Assembly (NCBI RefSeq): GCF_024220585.1
Contig: NZ_JAMXKF010000002.1
Span: forward strand, 381,392-445,391
Reading direction: 5' to 3'
DNA from: Dyadobacter diqingensis
GTDB lineage: Bacteria > Bacteroidota > Bacteroidia > Cytophagales > Spirosomataceae
DNA length: 64,000 bases
The position numbers and the translations under genes were made by a program. Within the stretch, counting starts at the first letter, position 1. Each line of letters opens with the position of its first letter. Below are positions 43,700 through 52,041 of the stretch, in pieces. The notes beneath the pieces were generated by a model, which did no database searches, was not told the DNA's origin, and saw nothing but the letters and a program-made list of their open reading frames with translations.

Positions 43700-45214
43700 T
43701 CAGGTTAAAATATCGTTGACAACCTTACCATGCACATCGGTCAGCCGGAACCTTCGACCCTGAAATTTATAGGTCAGCCGCTCGTGATCCACCCCCATCA
43801 GATGCATCAGTGTCGCCTGAAAATCGTGCACGTGAACGGGATCTTTTACGATGTTATAGCTAAAATCGTCTGTTTCCCCATAACTGATGCCCGGCTTCAC
43901 ACCGGCGCCGGCCATCCACATCGTAAAACATCTCGGATGATGGTCGCGACCGTAATCGTCTGCCGTCAGTTTGCCCTGCGAATACACCGTTCTCCCAAAC
44001 TCGCCTCCCCAAATTACCAACGTATCATCCAGTAAACCTCGTCTTTTGAGGTCAATTATCAGTGCTGCCGTGGCCTGGTCGGTATTTTTACACTGATTTG
44101 CTATTCCTTTAGGCAGCCCGCCATGGTTATCCCAGCCCTGATGATAAAGCTGAACAAACTTGACATCCTTTTCCAAAAGTTTTCTTGCCAAAAGACAATT
44201 GGCTGCGTAGGTACCCGAATCCCGGCTATCAGGGCCATAAAGATCAAAAACTTCATCGGGCTCATCTTTGGTATCCATTACTTCCGGCACCGAAGTCTGC
44301 ATACGGTACGCCATTTCATATTGGGCAATTCGCGCGTCCACTTCGGGGTCTCCGTAAGCCTCGTTTTGCAGCTGGTTAAGTTTCGACAAATATTCCAGCA
44401 TTGCCTTGCGGTCGGCACCATCATACCCTTCGGGGTTATTCAGGAATAAAACCGGATCCTTTCCCGAGCGAAACTGTACTCCTTGATGTTTTGACGGCAA
44501 AAAACCATTGCCCCACAAACGCGCATACAGCGGCTGGTCCTTTGATCCGTTTTTAGAAACCAGCACGATGAAAGTCGGCAGATTCTGATTGTCGGAACCC
44601 AACCCGTAACTCACCCAGGAGCCAATCGAAGGCCGCCCAGGAAGCTGATTACCGGTTTGAAAAAAGGTTATGGCCGGATCATGGTTAATCGCTTCGGAAT
44701 TGATCGACTTAATAATGCAAAGATCATCGACAACCCTGGCCGTATGCGGCATCAGCTCACTGACCCAGGTTCCGCTTTTTCCAAACTGGTTAAATTTATA
44801 GATCGAAGGCACCATCGGCAAGGCACTCTGATTGGCGCTCATACCGGTTAAACGCTGTCCCTTCCTCACCGAATCCGGGAGATTCTGACCTGCCAGATCT
44901 ACCAGTTTGGGCTTGTAATCAAAAGTTTCAAACTGCGAAGGACCTCCGCTCATGAACAAATAAACCACCCGTTTCGCTTTCGGAGCGATATGCGGCAATG
45001 CTTTTAATATGTCTTCCTCAAATTTTGCGGCGCTCTCCGGGGAGGCGTTGGGCGACGAGCCAAAAATCTTTTCTGCACCAAGTAATGAGCCCATAGCAAG
45101 CGCACCCAACCCAAGGGATGTCTTGGTCAAAAAACGTCTCCTGTCAAGCTTTTTGTTCAGATGGTTGAACTCAGGACTATTCAGCCTGAACTCGTCGTTG
45201 TGATGGTGTGACAT
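43700..45214 (-). CDS. DUF1501-family Tat-exported sulfatase-like protein
   Basis: The 504-residue protein has a twin-arginine signal (DRRRFLTK at 24-31 followed by GLGALAMGSLLGA) and the DUF1501 domain, recognisable in KRVVYLFMSGGPSQFETFDYKP, GRPSIGSWVSYGLG, YHQGWDNHGG and GGEFGRTVYS. The fold is related to alkaline phosphatase/sulfatase enzymes, but the activity of DUF1501 proteins is not established. Its start lies 2 bases after the stop of the cytochrome gene, a pairing seen widely in Bacteroidota and Planctomycetes. Confidence 0.92.
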   Translation of the reverse strand: MSHHHNDEFRLNSPEFNHLNKKLDRRRFLTKTSLGLGALAMGSLLGAEKIFGSSPNASPESAAKFEEDILKALPHIAPKAKRVVYLFMSGGPSQFETFDYKPKLVDLAGQNLPDSVRKGQRLTGMSANQSALPMVPSIYKFNQFGKSGTWVSELMPHTARVVDDLCIIKSINSEAINHDPAITFFQTGNQLPGRPSIGSWVSYGLGSDNQNLPTFIVLVSKNGSKDQPLYARLWGNGFLPSKHQGVQFRSGKDPVLFLNNPEGYDGADRKAMLEYLSKLNQLQNEAYGDPEVDARIAQYEMAYRMQTSVPEVMDTKDEPDEVFDLYGPDSRDSGTYAANCLLARKLLEKDVKFVQLYHQGWDNHGGLPKGIANQCKNTDQATAALIIDLKRRGLLDDTLVIWGGEFGRTVYSQGKLTADDYGRDHHPRCFTMWMAGAGVKPGISYGETDDFSYNIVKDPVHVHDFQATLMHLMGVDHERLTYKFQGRRFRLTDVHGKVVNDILT

Positions 45215-45216
45215 CG

Positions 45217-48200
45217 TTATCTTTTTGTTAAGGTAGCGTCAGAATTCAGGATTGTGCTTGCTACCACTGCGTTTGCTGCAATCAGTGCCGTGTCTGCTTT
45301 TTTGTCAATCAAAAACTGGCCTTCTCCAAGCCAGCCTACCGTTTTCCCCGGCGATTTTTTGAATCGTTCGTATTGTTTTTTTTGCATCACCAAAAGCAGT
45401 TCAACCTCTTGGGCTGATGGTTTTTTACCCGTCAACTTTCTGTATGCGGTAAAAATGGCATTTTTTGGATCAGAAATCGATGCCATCTGAACACCCATCA
45501 CCTTCATGGCTTCAATAAATGTAGGATCGTTCAGCGTGACCAGCGCCTGCAAGGGCGTGTTCGTCTTCTGCCTTCTAACCACGCAAAAACTTCTTGACGT
45601 TGCATCAAAAGTCGAAAGCGTCGGATTCGGCACCGATCTCTTTACAATAACATACAAACTCCGCCTGTAAACAGCGTCCCCGGAATCGGACTGGTAAGTG
45701 GTGTTATTTATTTCCCAAAGTCCTTCCGGCTGATAGGGTTTCACACTCTTCCCTCCTATTTTTTTATTGATCAAACCACTCGCCATCAAAGCATTGTCCC
45801 GGATCATTTCGGCTGACATCCTGTTAGAAGGCCCGCGTGTCAGCCACCGGTTTTCCGGATCCTTGTCCCGCAGTTCTCTGGAAACCCTGGAATCCTGCCG
45901 GTAAGCCGCCGACATCACGATCAGTTTATTCAGTTTTTTCACATCCCATTTCGAATCCTGAAAAGTTACGGCAAGCCAGTCGAGCAATTCCGGATGACTT
46001 GGCATTTCTCCCTGATTTCCAAAATCTTCCGTTGTTTTGACAATCCCGGTGCCGAAGAAATTCTGCCAGAACCTGTTCACCGCCACCCGTGCAGTCAACG
46101 GGTTATCCTTGCTGGTGAGCCACAAAGCAAGACCATACCTGTTTTTGGGAAGATTTTTCGGAAACTTCAATATCGACTCCGGGGTATCCGGAAAGACTTC
46201 CTCGCCGAAAGAATCATAGTTCCCACGATTTAGGATATGCGTTTTCTTTGGTTTTGGCATTTCCTCCATCACCATCAGCTCATGGATTTTTTCGACCGAA
46301 TCGGCCTGTAAAGTTCTTGTTTTCGTCAGGTCGGTTTGCGCACTTCTTGTCCGCGGGGAAACCGCCGACTGGTAATAATTTCTCAACACCTTCCTATCGT
46401 TATCAGCGAGCAGATTCTGCGTTTTGGAAGTAATATCTGACCAAAGATTTTTGCGGGCCAAAACACCAACTTCATAGTCCGTCAGCACCCGGTTATAGAC
46501 AGCAATATCATCGACCTTACCCCCTTTAAAACCAAGCCCGCGCCACCAGCCTCCGATCTGCAAACCGGGTTGTTTATCCGTTTTAAAAAGAATATCCTTG
46601 GTAAGCTGATCCATGGTAGTCTGCATACTGATTTCTGAGCCATTCAGAAACAGCCGGAACCCGTTTGCTTTTGAGGAGCCATCATAGGTGATCGTGAGCT
46701 GGATCCACTGCGCCCGGGGAATGCCCTTTTTCGATATTTTCGTGATTGCATTCGACGGTGCTGTATGCGCCATGTTAAGTTCAAGCTGATCATCTTTTAA
46801 ATACAAATGATAACCCCGGAAATTGTAAAGCCGCTCGGCCTGCGATTTATGTAAAATAACACCCTCTTTAAGCTCTTTTGGAATATTTACCCAAATACCG
46901 ATGCTAAATGGTTCTGATCGCCGATAAACGCCGGTCTGATCCAGATCTAAAAAGACATCGCCATTCAACGCCATAGCCTGTCCATTGTCATGCGTCATGA
47001 ATACAGGTAAATCTCCCGCTTGTCCCGACTCCCTTTTCATGATACCCGTTTGCCGGGGATTCGCGCGGTTTTTCAAGGAATTCTGATCGAAAGAATAATA
47101 ACCCTGCAATCCGGCCTGAGGCAGTTTTTCAGTTGCGAGTTCCTGATATTTTTTTTCACGAATCCATTTTTGAAAATCCTGCTCCGAAGCTGTCTTTGCA
47201 TTGTCGACCGCTTTCTGCTGCACAGCAATCTGCGTGTCAATAAAACGAAGCATTTTCTCCTGCTGATCTGTCGGCAGCATCAGTGTCGGTGTCGGCAATG
47301 CATCATCCCAGGAAATCTGCCCGGCTTCTTTTATATTATTGAAAAAGCTAAAAAGCTGATAGTAATTTTTCTGTGAGATGGGGTCATACTTATGGTCATG
47401 ACACTTGGCACAACCCACCGAAATTCCCATCATCGCGTCTCCAAAGGTATTGGTACGGTCAATCACATATTCGGTTTGAAATTCTTCCTCAACAATTCCG
47501 CCCTCCATATTCTGCTGGTGATTACGGTTGAAAGCCGTGGCGATGATCATGTCTTTTGTCGGCCCTGGCATAAGGTCACCGGCAAGCTGCCAATGCACAA
47601 ATTTGTCATACGCCATGTTGGTATTAAATGCCTTGATCACCCAATCCCGATAAGGCGACATATCACGCAGTCGATCCACCGTGTAGCCATGTGAGTCTGC
47701 AAAACGGGCCAGATCCAGCCAGTCCACAGCCATTTTCTCACCGTAATGAGGAGATTTCAAAAGTCGGTCCACCTGTTTTTCATACGCATTGGGAGAATTG
47801 TCTTTCAGGAAAGCATCAGTCTCTTCCAGCGTAGGTGGCAAGCCGGTCAAATCCAGCGAAACTCTTCGTAACAGCAATTCCTTGTCAGCTTCCCTGGCCG
47901 GTTTAAGCTTTTCCTGTTCCAGTTTCGCGAGAATAAAATGGTCGATTGGATTTTTCACCCAATCTTTATTTTCAACGTCCGGCAATCCCGTTTTTTCAGG
48001 TTTCACAAATGCCCAATGTGGTTTATACTCAGCGCCATCCTCAATCCATTTGATCAGGATTGCCTTTTCCCTGGCCGTCAGACTTAAATGTGATTCTTTG
48101 GTGGGCATCATGTAATCCGGGTCAGCAGACATAATGCGGTGAAAAAATTCACTTCCCGCAAGGTCTCCCGGGTTGATGGCCACCTTGCCCGGATTTTCGG

Positions 48201-48438
48201 AAAGTTCGGCATAGGCTGCCTGTTTCAGGTCCAGTCGCAATCCCGCTTTTTGTTTGGCTTTATCCGGCCCGTGACAGGCAAAACACTTATCTGACAGCAC
48301 AGGCTTGACATGCTGGTTATAATCCAGTTGATCAGGCAGTTCATCATAAGCCACCTGCACATCGGCCGGCAGATCAGGTCCACAGGAGAACAGGAAAACG
48401 GCAGACAGGAAAAATAGCAAAACATAATCAAACCGCAT
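45217..48438 (-). CDS. Multidomain c-type cytochrome lipoprotein (PSCyt1-DUF1549-LamG-DUF1553)
   Basis: This 1073-residue protein starts with a lipoprotein signal (LFSC, cysteine at 19). The haem-binding motif CFACH is at 52-56 in the planctomycete-type cytochrome C domain. DUF1549 follows (about 150-360, including GCAKCHDHKYDPIS), then a LamG/concanavalin-like domain (about 470-650, SEPFSIGIWVNIPKEL and FRLFLNGSEI), and DUF1553 (about 770-1030, LTARVAVNRFWQNFFGTGIV and FDATSRSFCVVRRQKTNTPLQAL). It should be membrane-anchored outside the cytoplasm and carry electrons; the LamG domain probably binds glycan. It is first in the operon with DUF1501 and DUF5703 genes. Confidence 0.93.
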   Translation of the reverse strand: MRFDYVLLFFLSAVFLFSCGPDLPADVQVAYDELPDQLDYNQHVKPVLSDKCFACHGPDKAKQKAGLRLDLKQAAYAELSENPGKVAINPGDLAGSEFFHRIMSADPDYMMPTKESHLSLTAREKAILIKWIEDGAEYKPHWAFVKPEKTGLPDVENKDWVKNPIDHFILAKLEQEKLKPAREADKELLLRRVSLDLTGLPPTLEETDAFLKDNSPNAYEKQVDRLLKSPHYGEKMAVDWLDLARFADSHGYTVDRLRDMSPYRDWVIKAFNTNMAYDKFVHWQLAGDLMPGPTKDMIIATAFNRNHQQNMEGGIVEEEFQTEYVIDRTNTFGDAMMGISVGCAKCHDHKYDPISQKNYYQLFSFFNNIKEAGQISWDDALPTPTLMLPTDQQEKMLRFIDTQIAVQQKAVDNAKTASEQDFQKWIREKKYQELATEKLPQAGLQGYYSFDQNSLKNRANPRQTGIMKRESGQAGDLPVFMTHDNGQAMALNGDVFLDLDQTGVYRRSEPFSIGIWVNIPKELKEGVILHKSQAERLYNFRGYHLYLKDDQLELNMAHTAPSNAITKISKKGIPRAQWIQLTITYDGSSKANGFRLFLNGSEISMQTTMDQLTKDILFKTDKQPGLQIGGWWRGLGFKGGKVDDIAVYNRVLTDYEVGVLARKNLWSDITSKTQNLLADNDRKVLRNYYQSAVSPRTRSAQTDLTKTRTLQADSVEKIHELMVMEEMPKPKKTHILNRGNYDSFGEEVFPDTPESILKFPKNLPKNRYGLALWLTSKDNPLTARVAVNRFWQNFFGTGIVKTTEDFGNQGEMPSHPELLDWLAVTFQDSKWDVKKLNKLIVMSAAYRQDSRVSRELRDKDPENRWLTRGPSNRMSAEMIRDNALMASGLINKKIGGKSVKPYQPEGLWEINNTTYQSDSGDAVYRRSLYVIVKRSVPNPTLSTFDATSRSFCVVRRQKTNTPLQALVTLNDPTFIEAMKVMGVQMASISDPKNAIFTAYRKLTGKKPSAQEVELLLVMQKKQYERFKKSPGKTVGWLGEGQFLIDKKADTALIAANAVVASTILNSDATLTKR

Positions 48439-48466
48439 CGGAATTCAGGGCTAATTAAAACTTCAA

Positions 48467-48474
48467 CAAATGTA
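48467..48474 (-). promoter_or_regulatory. -7 box (TACATTTG) of the cytochrome-DUF1501-DUF5703 operon
   Basis: On the minus strand TACATTTG matches TAnnTTTG and ends 28 bases before the cytochrome ATG. A wide dyad TGTATA...TATACA (48471-48502) covers the region just upstream and might be a regulator site. No -33 TTG at 19-21 bases was seen. Confidence 0.5.
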
Positions 48475-48575
48475 TAGTTTAATAAATTGTAAAAATTATA
48501 CAAAATTGACCCACACTTTCACAAATCCGACTTTTATCGGTAAATTTCCGTTTCTCAGGTTGACAAAAAGAAGTT

Positions 48576-49454
48576 ATGACGAACCAATCCATTGCCAGAT
48601 CGATATTTTCATTATTAAATACCGATTATGTCAAATTGAACAAAAACTGGAATTACCGTAATGTCATCAGTCCTTTCTACCGGCTGTATCTGATCGATGG
48701 CGGGTCGGGCAAACTCTATCAGACCGATAACACAGTCACGCTGGAAGAAAATTATTTGTATCTGATACCCAGTTTTACCATCTGCAATTATTATTGTCAG
48801 GATTTTTTGAGCCAGTATTATATCCATTTTCTGGAAGAGGCGCCCGATGGGACATCGCTTTTTTCTTCCCACCAAAAAATTTTAAGAATCAGTGCTACAC
48901 CAACGGATCACGACCATTTCAAAAGACTGCTGACGCTAAACCCCGGACGCGACCTGAAACGATCCCATAATCCGAAAGACTATCAGAAACAGCCGGTTAT
49001 TCAACGTTCGCAGGATTTGAATAACGATGTCCCGATCGCTGCTTTTATGGAAACAAGAGGTATTTTATTACAGCTTTTATCACGGTTTTTAACGCCGGAG
49101 TTGTATAATCCGTCCACTGCGAAACCTATTCCGTCCAAAATCCTGGAAACCATTAATTACATCGCGACAAATCTGAGCGAAAATCTGACGGTCGCGCAGC
49201 TCGCTGAAAGGACTTTTCAAAATACGGATTACTTTTCAAGAGTCTTTCAGGACCACACGGGTTTGAGGCCGCTTGCCTATGTTCAGATAAAAAGGATCGA
49301 AAGAGCTCAATTTCTGATGCTGACCACGGATCTTACCTTTAATGAAATAGCCATTGAAACCGGTTTTGAAAGCCTCTCCTACTTTTCCCGCATCTTCAAA
49401 AGCATTACCGGACAAACGCCAAGTTATTACAGCAAGAACAATCATACCATTTGA
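48576..49454 (+). CDS. AraC-family regulator divergent from the cytochrome operon
   Basis: The 292-residue protein has an N-terminal cupin-like sensing half (YRLYLIDGGSGKLYQTDNTVTLEENYLYLIP) and the AraC DNA-binding pair: LTVAQLAERTFQNTDYFSRVFQDHTGLRPLAYV and LTFNEIAIETGFESLSYFSRIFKSITGQTPSYY. It is transcribed divergently from the cytochrome-DUF1501-DUF5703 operon with 137 bases between, and AraC proteins with sugar-binding cupins often control adjacent carbohydrate genes. Control of that operon is inferred from position only. Confidence 0.88.
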   Translation: MTNQSIARSIFSLLNTDYVKLNKNWNYRNVISPFYRLYLIDGGSGKLYQTDNTVTLEENYLYLIPSFTICNYYCQDFLSQYYIHFLEEAPDGTSLFSSHQKILRISATPTDHDHFKRLLTLNPGRDLKRSHNPKDYQKQPVIQRSQDLNNDVPIAAFMETRGILLQLLSRFLTPELYNPSTAKPIPSKILETINYIATNLSENLTVAQLAERTFQNTDYFSRVFQDHTGLRPLAYVQIKRIERAQFLMLTTDLTFNEIAIETGFESLSYFSRIFKSITGQTPSYYSKNNHTI

Positions 49455-49472
49455 AAGTCAGCCCTAAAATGC

Positions 49473-49508
49473 TGTCCGCTTCTGAACAAAAACGTCCGCT
49501 TTCGGACA
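49473..49508 (+). promoter_or_regulatory. Paired 16-bp dyads upstream of the first FtsX-like operon
   Basis: Two imperfect palindromes, TGTCCGCTTCTGAACA (49473-49488) and CGTCCGCTTTCGGACA (49493-49508), start 20 bp apart. The same arrangement occurs at 58237-58272 and 61342-61379 before the other two FtsX units. They lie 32-68 bases upstream of the first TGGCAC element, as activator sites often do. Confidence 0.7.
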
Positions 49509-49540
49509 TATTTGCCCTGTAATTGACTGATAAACATATT

Positions 49541-49572
49541 GGCACAAAATTATTGCCTGGCACCTGAGGTGC
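49541..49572 (+). promoter_or_regulatory. Possible sigma-54-type promoter of the first FtsX-like operon
   Basis: TGGCAC at 49540-49545 is a perfect -24 element, but the matching TTGC (49553-49556) is 12 bases after the GG instead of 10. A second candidate, TGGCACCTGAGGTGCC (49558-49573), has the right 10-base GG-GC spacing but GTGC rather than TTGC. The assignment is tentative. Confidence 0.35.
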
Positions 49573-49592
49573 CCACATTTAAGCGAACAGCC

Positions 49593-51992
49593 ATGATCCG
49601 AAACTACATTAAAATCGCATTTAGAAATCTTCTTAAACATAAGTCATTCAGCTTCATCAATATTATTGGTGTAGCCATTGGCCTTGCCTGTTTTTTACTG
49701 CTCACCATTTACGTAAAAGACGAACTCAGTTACGACCGGCACAATGCCAATGCAGACAGGATTTATCGTTTGTCCAGAACGTTTCTTTCCAAAGACGGAA
49801 CCGAATCACTTCGTCTTGGTCACGCTGCGCCTCCCTTCGGGCCATTGATCAAGCAGGATTTCCCGCAGGTTGAAGAAGTAACCAGAATGCTGGAAACGGA
49901 TGCGATCGTACGTTATGGAGAGCACCTTTTCAATGAAGAAAATCTCTACGCCGCAGACGCAAATCTTTTTAAGGTTTTTACTTTCGACGTGATCCGGGGG
50001 AATCCTGCAAGTGCGTTGGTCAATCCGTTTTCAATCATGTTTTCGCGGCCGATGGCTGAAAAATATTTTGGACAGGAAAATCCTCTGGGAAAAACAGTCA
50101 GACTTGATAATCTACTGGATTATACCGTTACAGGTGTTTACGAGCCCTTGCCCTCGCAGGCAACTTTTCACCCGAACTTTCTGATCTCGTTTTCCACACT
50201 AAACGATAACCGTGTTTACGGCGCAGAGGGATTGCGTACCAACTGGAGTAATAACTCATTTTCAACATTTTTGTTATTACCGAAAAACTATGACCCTGCA
50301 AAACTGGTCAGCGCTTTTCCGTCATTCCAAAACCGCCATATTGATTCAAACGCATCCACCTACTCGGTACTTAATCTGATGAAGCTTTCGGATATTCATT
50401 TGCACTCGCACATGGATTCTGAAATGGAAGCAAACGGCGACATCCAGTATGTTTATCTGTTTTCAGCCATCGCAATATTTATTTTGCTGATCGCCTGTAT
50501 CAACTACATGAACCTGGCCACGGCCCGTTCTGCGAAAAGGGCGAAGGAAGTGGGTATGAGAAAAGTAGTTGGCGCCATGCGTAGTCAGCTGATTAACCAG
50601 TTTTTAAGCGAGTCAATCTTGCTCGTTTGTATTTCGCTTATGTTAGGAATGCTGATTGTGGCTTTCTGTCTTCCTTTTTTAAACGAGTTTACTCAAAAAA
50701 AACTGACATTATCCGCGCTGGCAGATCCTGTTTTCATCGTGGTTTTAATTTCCATTACGCTTTTCACAGGACTGGTTGCCGGTAGTTATCCTGCATTTTT
50801 CCTGACGTCCTTTCAACCGACCAGTGTTTTGAAAGGAAAAATTGCTTCGGCACTTAAAAACGGAAAACTGCGACAAACACTTGTTGTTGCTCAGTTCTCG
50901 ATCGCCGTCGTACTTATTATCAGCACCGCTGTGGTTTATAGCCAGATGAAGTATATTCAAAATTACAAACTTGGCTACTCCAAAGACCAGGTGATTCTGT
51001 TGCAGGCGGCCGGTGACTCCGCTACAAACTATGAAGCGATAAGTCAGCAGCTGAAAGAAAACAGTGGCATAACCGAAGTGGGCCGCTCATCGCGGATTCC
51101 ATCGGGCCGGCTTCTCGACTCCTGGGGAGCCTATGTCATGAAAGGTGACTCCATGGCACCTACCGATATCAGTATAAAATCGCTGGCTGTTGACGAAGAT
51201 TTTATCCTGACCTACAAAATAAAAATGGCCGCGGGCAGGAATTTTTCAAAACAATATCCAACAGATAAGGCAGAAGGATTTGTGCTCAACGCAACTGCCG
51301 CACGACTGCTTGGCTGGAAAAATCCGCAGGAGGCCGTTGGCAACCGGTTTGGCTACGGTGATATCCGTGGGCAGATCATCGGCATCACCGAAGATTATCA
51401 TTTTGAATCTCTACATCAGAAAGTAGCGCCGATTGTCATGTTTATGCATGGCAACATGAGATGGATCTCGGTTCAGGTTTCGGGCGGAGATATTACCGGT
51501 TCGATCGCTCACATCAAGAAGGTCTGGGAAAGCCGGTTCCCCGGAAAACCTTTTGTCTACGAATTTCTCGATGAACGTTTTGGCAGGTTGTACGCGCGTG
51601 AACAAACGCAGCAGCTTCTTTTCGGTGTTTTTGCGGGGATAGCCATTTTTATTTCCTGCCTTGGTTTACTGGGACTTTCCATGTTCATGGCCGAGCTTCG
51701 GGTTAAGGAAATCGGTGTGCGGAAAGTGCTGGGTGCCAGTGTTTCAAATCTTGTCGTGTTATTGTCGAACGATTTCCTCAAACTGGTTTTAATCGCCATT
51801 GTGATCGCCTCCCCCATCGCCTGGTACGGCATGCACCGCTGGTTGCAGGAATTCGCCTATCACACCGAGATTTCGGCCTGGATATTTATTGCTGCCGGAG
51901 CACTTTCGGCTGGTATTGCCATGCTGACAATAAGTTTTCAGAGCATCAAAGCAGCTTTAAAGAACCCGATTGCATCTTTAAAGAGCGAGTAA
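49593..51992 (+). CDS. FtsX-like permease paralogue 1 (MacB-type core)
   Basis: From the ATG at 49593 (MIRNYIKIAFRNLLKHK) the protein has 799 residues. It has an N-terminal membrane helix (about 20-40, FSFINIIGVAIGLACFLLLTIYV), a MacB-like periplasmic core, central helices with the FtsX motif ATARSAKRAKEVGMRKVVGAMRSQLINQFLSESI, a second periplasmic domain and a terminal FtsX block AELRVKEIGVRKVLGASVSNLVVLLS. No ATPase gene is adjacent. It is the first of three tandem paralogues in one transcription unit. Upstream codons back to 49539 are rejected as start because the family begins at this ATG. Function unknown; probably membrane remodelling, export or stress signalling. Confidence 0.9.
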   Translation: MIRNYIKIAFRNLLKHKSFSFINIIGVAIGLACFLLLTIYVKDELSYDRHNANADRIYRLSRTFLSKDGTESLRLGHAAPPFGPLIKQDFPQVEEVTRMLETDAIVRYGEHLFNEENLYAADANLFKVFTFDVIRGNPASALVNPFSIMFSRPMAEKYFGQENPLGKTVRLDNLLDYTVTGVYEPLPSQATFHPNFLISFSTLNDNRVYGAEGLRTNWSNNSFSTFLLLPKNYDPAKLVSAFPSFQNRHIDSNASTYSVLNLMKLSDIHLHSHMDSEMEANGDIQYVYLFSAIAIFILLIACINYMNLATARSAKRAKEVGMRKVVGAMRSQLINQFLSESILLVCISLMLGMLIVAFCLPFLNEFTQKKLTLSALADPVFIVVLISITLFTGLVAGSYPAFFLTSFQPTSVLKGKIASALKNGKLRQTLVVAQFSIAVVLIISTAVVYSQMKYIQNYKLGYSKDQVILLQAAGDSATNYEAISQQLKENSGITEVGRSSRIPSGRLLDSWGAYVMKGDSMAPTDISIKSLAVDEDFILTYKIKMAAGRNFSKQYPTDKAEGFVLNATAARLLGWKNPQEAVGNRFGYGDIRGQIIGITEDYHFESLHQKVAPIVMFMHGNMRWISVQVSGGDITGSIAHIKKVWESRFPGKPFVYEFLDERFGRLYAREQTQQLLFGVFAGIAIFISCLGLLGLSMFMAELRVKEIGVRKVLGASVSNLVVLLSNDFLKLVLIAIVIASPIAWYGMHRWLQEFAYHTEISAWIFIAAGALSAGIAMLTISFQSIKAALKNPIASLKSE

Positions 51993-52041
51993 ACTACGTT
52001 TCAAAAAAACTTACCATCACTGCTCTTTAATAACATCGGCC

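Noticed and set aside
49540..49556. Canonical sigma-54 promoter TGGCAC...TTGC
   Set aside because: The GG to GC spacing is 12 bases rather than 10, so it is not reported as a firm sigma-54 promoter, only as a candidate.
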